DNA of 64,000 nt from Mimachlamys varia (Eukaryota > Mollusca > Bivalvia > Pectinida > Pectinidae): the NCBI GenBank assembly GCA_947623455.1, contig OX392529.1, forward strand, positions 62,929,686 to 62,993,685, in the 5' to 3' direction. Below are positions 58,552 to 64,000 of this stretch, in pieces. Under the pieces are notes generated by a model. The model searched no databases and had not been told where the DNA came from. It saw nothing but the letters and a program-made list of their open reading frames with translations. The position numbers and the translations under genes are program-made. Numbering within the stretch: the stretch's first letter is position 1; each line of letters opens with the position of its first letter.

Positions 58552-61242
58552 GTAAGCGTTCCTTTGTCTAACTCATAATTATCATACAGTTGCAATTTTG
58601 TATTAACTATCTGTCCTTTAACTTCCCAGGCACGAAGTGTCATTCTCTGGAAACAGTTGAATGTTTCAGCCTATTACCATGTGATTACTAGCTGGAGGAT
58701 CTTTAGCATTTTATATATTATACATGAATTGGACTAAACATGGTTAACAAAAGCCACACAAGGAATAAGTTATGCTTGACTGATTTTAGCCCGGCGTATC
58801 AACAAAAGATTGTTACCTGAACAAAACATTACAATCTTTCTGAACAGATAATTAAAGAGTCCCACGTTTCATTTATCAGATGCTATATATCTGAATTTTT
58901 CCTGGCTTAAATTTCTAACCACTAACAACATATCCTGATTATAGTGATCTTGTTTACACTAGTTATTTATCATTGGCTGCTAGCTGTTCTGAACCAATGC
59001 AACTGTTTTTATAGCCAAATTAAATTTAGTTACCACAATGGTCTCTCTATCATAACAATATTCCAATATAATAATTTTTCTCATCCAAAATAACTGCAGG
59101 TTATAAATCCTCTTTTCCTGATTATCTTCTGACCTAACAATAGCTTCAAAAATGAACTTGGGAGTATAATCGTCTCAAAAACTATTGTCGTGCCATTGGG
59201 GAAGAAACTTCCTGACAACATATTGAACAAAACTTTACTTTTTTTTCAGCATCAAAATGTCCCAGTGATTAATGTTTTCAAAGAAAGTTCTCTTGTTTGA
59301 AAAAGGTTTTTGTCAGTGATTAAGACTTTTTCTTTAGCAACAGTGAATTCATCTTATTCATTTGCTCATTTCTTTGAAATATATCCTGGCACAGCTAAAA
59401 CACTTGCTAATATCAAGGGTATTTTAAGGTTGAATTTAGCTTAAAACATTAAAGCTGTCAATAGCATAGCATACTGGGTTCACATTTCAAAGTTTATAAA
59501 ATGTCTCCATTCATATACAAATCTTTGATTCAGTCTAAAGATATCCATTATGTGGCGTGAAGTTATCGCTTGGACTCACATGTTTGGGATTTGAATTAAC
59601 AATTAAGACCAACTTTTAAGTTTGCATGAGTAAATGGAATTCAGACTGATAAGGTGTGAAGTAAAGACTAATGATCCTTAATTTGTTGTGATTAAGTTTC
59701 AATGATAACTAAGAAGATGAACACTTTCTAACTTGAAAGGTTAGTTATGTATAATAGGTGATCGATACAGGCCCATTGTACATCTTGGGATGTCATCACT
59801 CAACATCTTTATTTTCTTAACTTGTTTATTATCAAACTTTAACATCTGAGAATATCTAGAATTTTCATTTTAGGATGCCAAGAGGTAGGAAAGTCACTAT
59901 GACTATTTAAAAGAAAATTGTGAAAACCATGAAACTCATTTTTATGTGCACAGATTCCTGTTTTTCTGGTTTCTCCTATTGTTTATGATTGATGATATAC
60001 ATTGATGTTGATATATTGGCTCCTAGCTCTTCCTTCCTGTTTCCTGTGATCAGACTGTGGCATTGTTTGTGTACAACCTCTCTGATGCTGTTTTCCATAG
60101 GGATGTAACACAGTTTAAATCAAATGGAATCAGTAGCCGATATGATAAGTAGGAAATTGGATTGTGAGGGAGAAACCATTTCTGGGCGTATCCCTTAGGA
60201 TGTGCTGTATAGCGACTGTTCAAGGTTGGACTATATTGGTTTATAAACTAAAGCCAGGGTATTTTATATGGAACATGGAATTGATACAGCAGAGTATACT
60301 ACACTGTACATTGTATTTGTAACAGATTGCAGTGATGTGAATTTTACCTACATGTCAAAATGATCTCTGTTGCTAAGAGCGCCATGCACATGTGAACTAT
60401 ATAATGATGTTGTCACATCATTGTCCATTATCCATCACTCAGAACTTGGTCTCGACTACTTTGACCCCAGATTTCCCCATTGCTCTTTAGAGGCTTGAGA
60501 GAGAGTAAAGTGTATTAGAATAGGAAGTTCAACATTTAGTGTACATTGCTTCTGTTAGTAAAATATCTTTTCCTTTGAAATGTTATTGTGTCGGTGGAAT
60601 GTCCCAGAAGTATACCTTCGGTCAGAAGCATTTTTGGACTAAAGAGATTTAGGTGTATGAAGGATTGGTGAAGCAGGACTCAGATACTATTCGTTCTTTT
60701 ATATGATTGTGTGTTAGATAGAGTTGTCCATGCATTTGATAAGAAAGGGTTGTATGAAATCTTCATCTTTATGCCTTATTTCACTTGAGGTGACGTCACA
60801 ATGGCCGAAGAATAACATGACGTCACAAATTCCTATGCTGCAATGCAGAAAAGGCAATGTGATAAAATAGAATGTTAGATATTTTTTGTTTGCAAATGTG
60901 GGGTATGCTTATTCTGGCTGACGTATTGCTGAATAACTTTTAAAACAGTGAGATCAAAATGGCAGTTCAACTTGTTTCCAAAAACTAACTGCTTACCCGT
61001 GATTGGTCCATCTAAATTTGGTATTACTTATGATCATATAAAATGGTATTGGGATAGTGGAATGCACATAGACTGGTAAAATTTGAAACAACCAGCCAGC
61101 TGACTTAAGATTTCTAAATCATATTCTCGCACAGGTAAAGTGATATTTGGTATGTTACTTAGGAATCCAAGCACTGAAGACTTCATTCATCATATATTTC
61201 AGAATCTTAGCTGTTTATAAAGACTAACATCACAAGTGTAAG

Positions 61243-61348
61243 ATGAAGTCAACTATCACACGATGTTCCACAAACACAAACAGTGGGAGCAATGGCCCGG
61301 GCAGCAGTGGTGGAGGAACTCTCACAGGGGGCACCACCAGTGATCAAG
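61243..61348 (+). CDS. First coding exon of an unrecognised gene (partial, runs off the window)
   Basis: An exon from 61203 (acceptor catatatttcag) to 61348 (donor aag|gtaatg) contains ATG at 61243 with an in-frame TAA at 61225, so translation should start here. It encodes 35 codons plus one base: MKSTITRCSTNTNSGSNG, then PGSSGGGTLTGGTTSDQ. This is a low-complexity Ser/Gly/Thr-rich N-terminus of the kind that precedes a folded domain. I cannot name the gene from this alone. The following coding exons should lie downstream, mostly beyond base 64000; a 30-nt exon at 62829 fits in phase. Confidence 0.6.
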
Positions 61349-64000
61349 GTAATGTATCACCTTATATTTTGTGCTGTGTAGTTACCTGGATGCTGGCCAC
61401 ATTATACCTTGCCTGATCATTTACAATCTGCCAGGTTTGTACCAAACGGACCCTCCATCCCCGAGAAGGACCTTTTCTGTCAACGAGATATTGTTGCCAA
61501 GAAGATTTCAGAAATAAAGTACAAACCTGAATATAAAAGTGTGTATTTAAAAGATATGGAAAGAGGAAGGTTACAAGGCTGAATTTATTTTTTCTTGTTT
61601 GTTTTTTTCTGAATTTTTCTTGTATGAAGGTGATTATTATGCCAACGTGCAGATGCTGCCTATGTAACAGGTTCAGTACTGGATACATTTAATGATAATT
61701 GTTTAGCTCATTACCTGGTTATGTGACACTTGTGGTTTGCGATCGTACATACACGTGTACCCCAGAGGTTAGAGAACCTGGTGGGGACACAAGAGCGTGG
61801 TGATATTGTGCTGACCTGGGACATGTTGATGGCTCCGTAGACTGATATGACCTACTTTTCATTCACTGTGCTTTTTCATCTAAATTCACTTTCGTGCACT
61901 TTTAACTAGCAACATACAGCGTTACCATGGTGATATTAGAATGGTTAGTGTTCCTGTTCATTCCCCCAAGAACCAGTGTTTTAATTCTTTGTTGCATGCT
62001 TTATTCTATCTATACAGTAACAATGGATGAAGCAACACAATGTTGTGGGCATTTTGTTGTAGTGTCCTACTGATTGTAGTGTTCACAGTTGTGTATGGTG
62101 ATGAACATGATCAACATTAATGCACAGAGAGAGAAGGAGAGTGTATGGTGTCAAATTCAATGTTAAAGTTTATATTTCATCAGTTGGTAATTTTTCATGT
62201 GATCTATGAAGTAATCATTAATTGGAAACTAATTGCATTACTATTTTATAACCAAACTAAAGTGGCTTGTTCTGATTGAATTAAAAATAATAAAATAAGA
62301 CAAAAAATGTTTTAGTACAGCTTAAAGAAATCAATGTATAACATATATATACTCTATGTAAAACTATATGATTGTGAGGAATGAGAGATTAGGCGTCTCA
62401 TGGCAGCAACGTAGTGTGTCATGTGTATGTCTCAGAGTGAAATGTAGTAAATTGTCCATGATCTAACTAATAAGAATCTGCTCTATCTATCAATAGACAC
62501 TTAATACATTACAATTTTGCCAAAATAAATTGTAGAATTATATGGGCAATAAAATTATACATTTTTATGTATGCATGGATTATGATAACGTAGCAGAGGA
62601 TGATTTTGAAGGACTGTGTGAAATACAAATGCTCTTTTATCTCAGAAATAATCACATTTTGATTTTACTTGGCTGATGGCTGTTTATTTTACATTATTAT
62701 GATATACATACATTTCCAGCTGAAGGAATAGTACTTAGGAACCATGTAATAGCTTTTATTATTGTTAATTTGATCAAGCTAAAATTTCTCATTCCAATTA
62801 ATTTGTTGAATTTTTGGTTTGATTTCAGTAGCTTTTAATGGATATCCTTACAAACAAGGTAATTCTTCTTCATGATAATTCTGTTCTGTTTTGCTTTTAT
62901 TTTATATTTTGTGTTTTTGTATATGTGTTTCCTCAGTCAGTTGTTCAATATATAAAAGGGCGTTTTTTTCTAGATTTTTTTAAAACTTCAAAATGGGTTA
63001 TTAAAGTGTCATCATTGTTCAAGATGGTGTGATTAAACTTCAGTAAATAATAAATCCCAATTTGAAACTACACAAAGCCTAGATCAATGATTGTAATACT
63101 TCCCAACACTGGGAATCAACTTTGTGGAATGTCATGTACAGTAATGTAGTTTATAAACACCGGGGCTAAATAAATACATAAAAACTGTGTTTCCTGCTTC
63201 CAAATCATCTTATTTTCCTGTTGACCTAGGAAGTCCTACATGATTTATCATTTCTGGGCAGTTTGAACATACAGTTTATAATTTACTAGCTGAAATGTAG
63301 TGGTAGATATTATCAAGTCATTGTTTTATAAAATAAACATTGATTATAATCAATTAGCATTCATTTTGTTGCAAAGTATGAAAAAATCCCAGATACAATC
63401 TTTTTTTATCATTAATGGCCTAACCACTATAACTAGTTTTCTGCTGTAGTTGAACAGTGGCAGGGCTTTTTCTCATCGGTTTTGGATGGGGTCTTTTGGT
63501 CTTATTTTGGGAAGAAAATTGGTGAATTGGGAAAGATTTTTTCATGATTAAACTGGGAATTTTGGGAATTTGGCTTCAATATGAAATAATTTCAATTGGG
63601 AATGCTTTTAAAACCTGGTTTAAGTCACATAAAAACCCTAAAATATTCAATTGAATATTCACATTGGCATCAGTTAGGGAAAAATTCCAACTTTGCTACC
63701 CTGTTCTTATTAGTAAACATGGGAAATTATTTTTTATTATTATTATTTTTGGCCTTGAATTAAGTTTTATGCATTAATTATGAAGCATTAGCTTGATAAT
63801 GAAATGTACTGCAATGAAAGAACTGTTATGTTAAAGAATAGGTAGAGGGAGATACTGGTGTGACATTCTGATGTCACACCTATAACAGGAATGTGTAACA
63901 GTGTGCACAGGATGTCTAAATACGTCACCTTAAATGTTTGTTGTACATGCTTAGGAGATGATGGAATACTGAAAAAAAATAATTCAATTCAATGTTATTA
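61349..64000. other. Intronic sequence to the window end
   Basis: AT-rich, with a degraded low-complexity repeat at 63460-63620 (runs of ttgggaattttgggaattt). A palindrome lies at 63857-63883 (ggtgtgacattctgatgtca-cacc). One candidate microexon at 62829-62858. The terminal coding exons are outside the window. Confidence 0.4.
62829..62858 (+). CDS. Possible 30-nt microexon of the gene starting at 61243
   Basis: A good acceptor (tttgatttcag) and donor (caag|gtaatt) bracket 30 nt. Entering with the one base left over from the exon ending at 61348, it reads V-AFNGYPYKQ plus one base, without a stop, and leaves the phase unchanged. The phase match and splice sites are visible. A segment this short could fit by chance, so the call is tentative. 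Confidence 0.35.

Larger units (their letters stand above)
56312..61202. other. Long first intron of the gene starting at 56.2 kb
   Basis: AT-rich, mostly unique and notably free of minisatellites, unlike the rest of the window. Two candidate leader exons are listed separately. No other gene seen. Confidence 0.45.

Overview
This is a window of animal nuclear DNA. The genes have short coding exons, GT-AG introns of 0.2-4 kb, tRNA-derived SINEs, miniature DNA transposons and an exceptional load of minisatellites. The repeat style (modules ending in a GACGGACA-type microsatellite, the 'gctcactggcc...ggccaggtgagct' motif) together with the protein sequences suggests a marine bivalve mollusc. That placement is inferred, not proven.

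Layout. (1) 3417-17718, minus strand: a complete nine-exon gene for cytosolic NAD-dependent glycerol-3-phosphate dehydrogenase (GPD1, 352 aa). Its introns hold a tRNA-derived tandem array, a modular repeat, a 31-bp minisatellite close to a splice acceptor and three terminal-inverted-repeat elements, one with a clean 9-bp target-site duplication. (2) About 17.8-24.8 kb: intergenic DNA dominated by a 68-bp and a 20-bp tandem array. (3) 24839-42852, minus strand: a complete ten-exon gene for the alpha4/TAP42 regulator of PP2A-type phosphatases (IGBP1, 350 aa). About half of this 18-kb gene is minisatellite, with a different unit in almost every intron. Several arrays lie at splice sites, and two repeat the exon end or the 5' splice site itself. 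(4) 42966-45985, plus strand: a complete three-exon gene for the mitochondrial ATP synthase assembly factor FMC1 (103 aa). It is head to head with IGBP1 across 113 bp, which must hold a shared promoter region. (5) 46-56 kb: a gene desert with a 79-bp array, inverted-repeat elements, a broken non-LTR reverse transcriptase fragment and a 2.5-kb CpG-containing minisatellite. That minisatellite is open in all frames and produces a spurious 902-aa ORF. (6) 56.2-64 kb, plus strand: the 5' end of a gene I do not recognise, with a probable first exon carrying an upstream ORF, a first coding exon at 61203-61348 and perhaps a 30-nt microexon. The rest lies outside the window.

The three recognised genes are housekeeping genes: glycerol-phosphate/NADH metabolism, phosphatase control and ATP synthase assembly. 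I see no operon, CRISPR array or defence system. The most unusual signal is the set of minisatellites that appear to have arisen from exon-intron boundaries and to have multiplied splice-site-like sequences. Gene models were built by reading exons and splice sites by eye. Reading phase closes exactly across every junction of the three complete genes.
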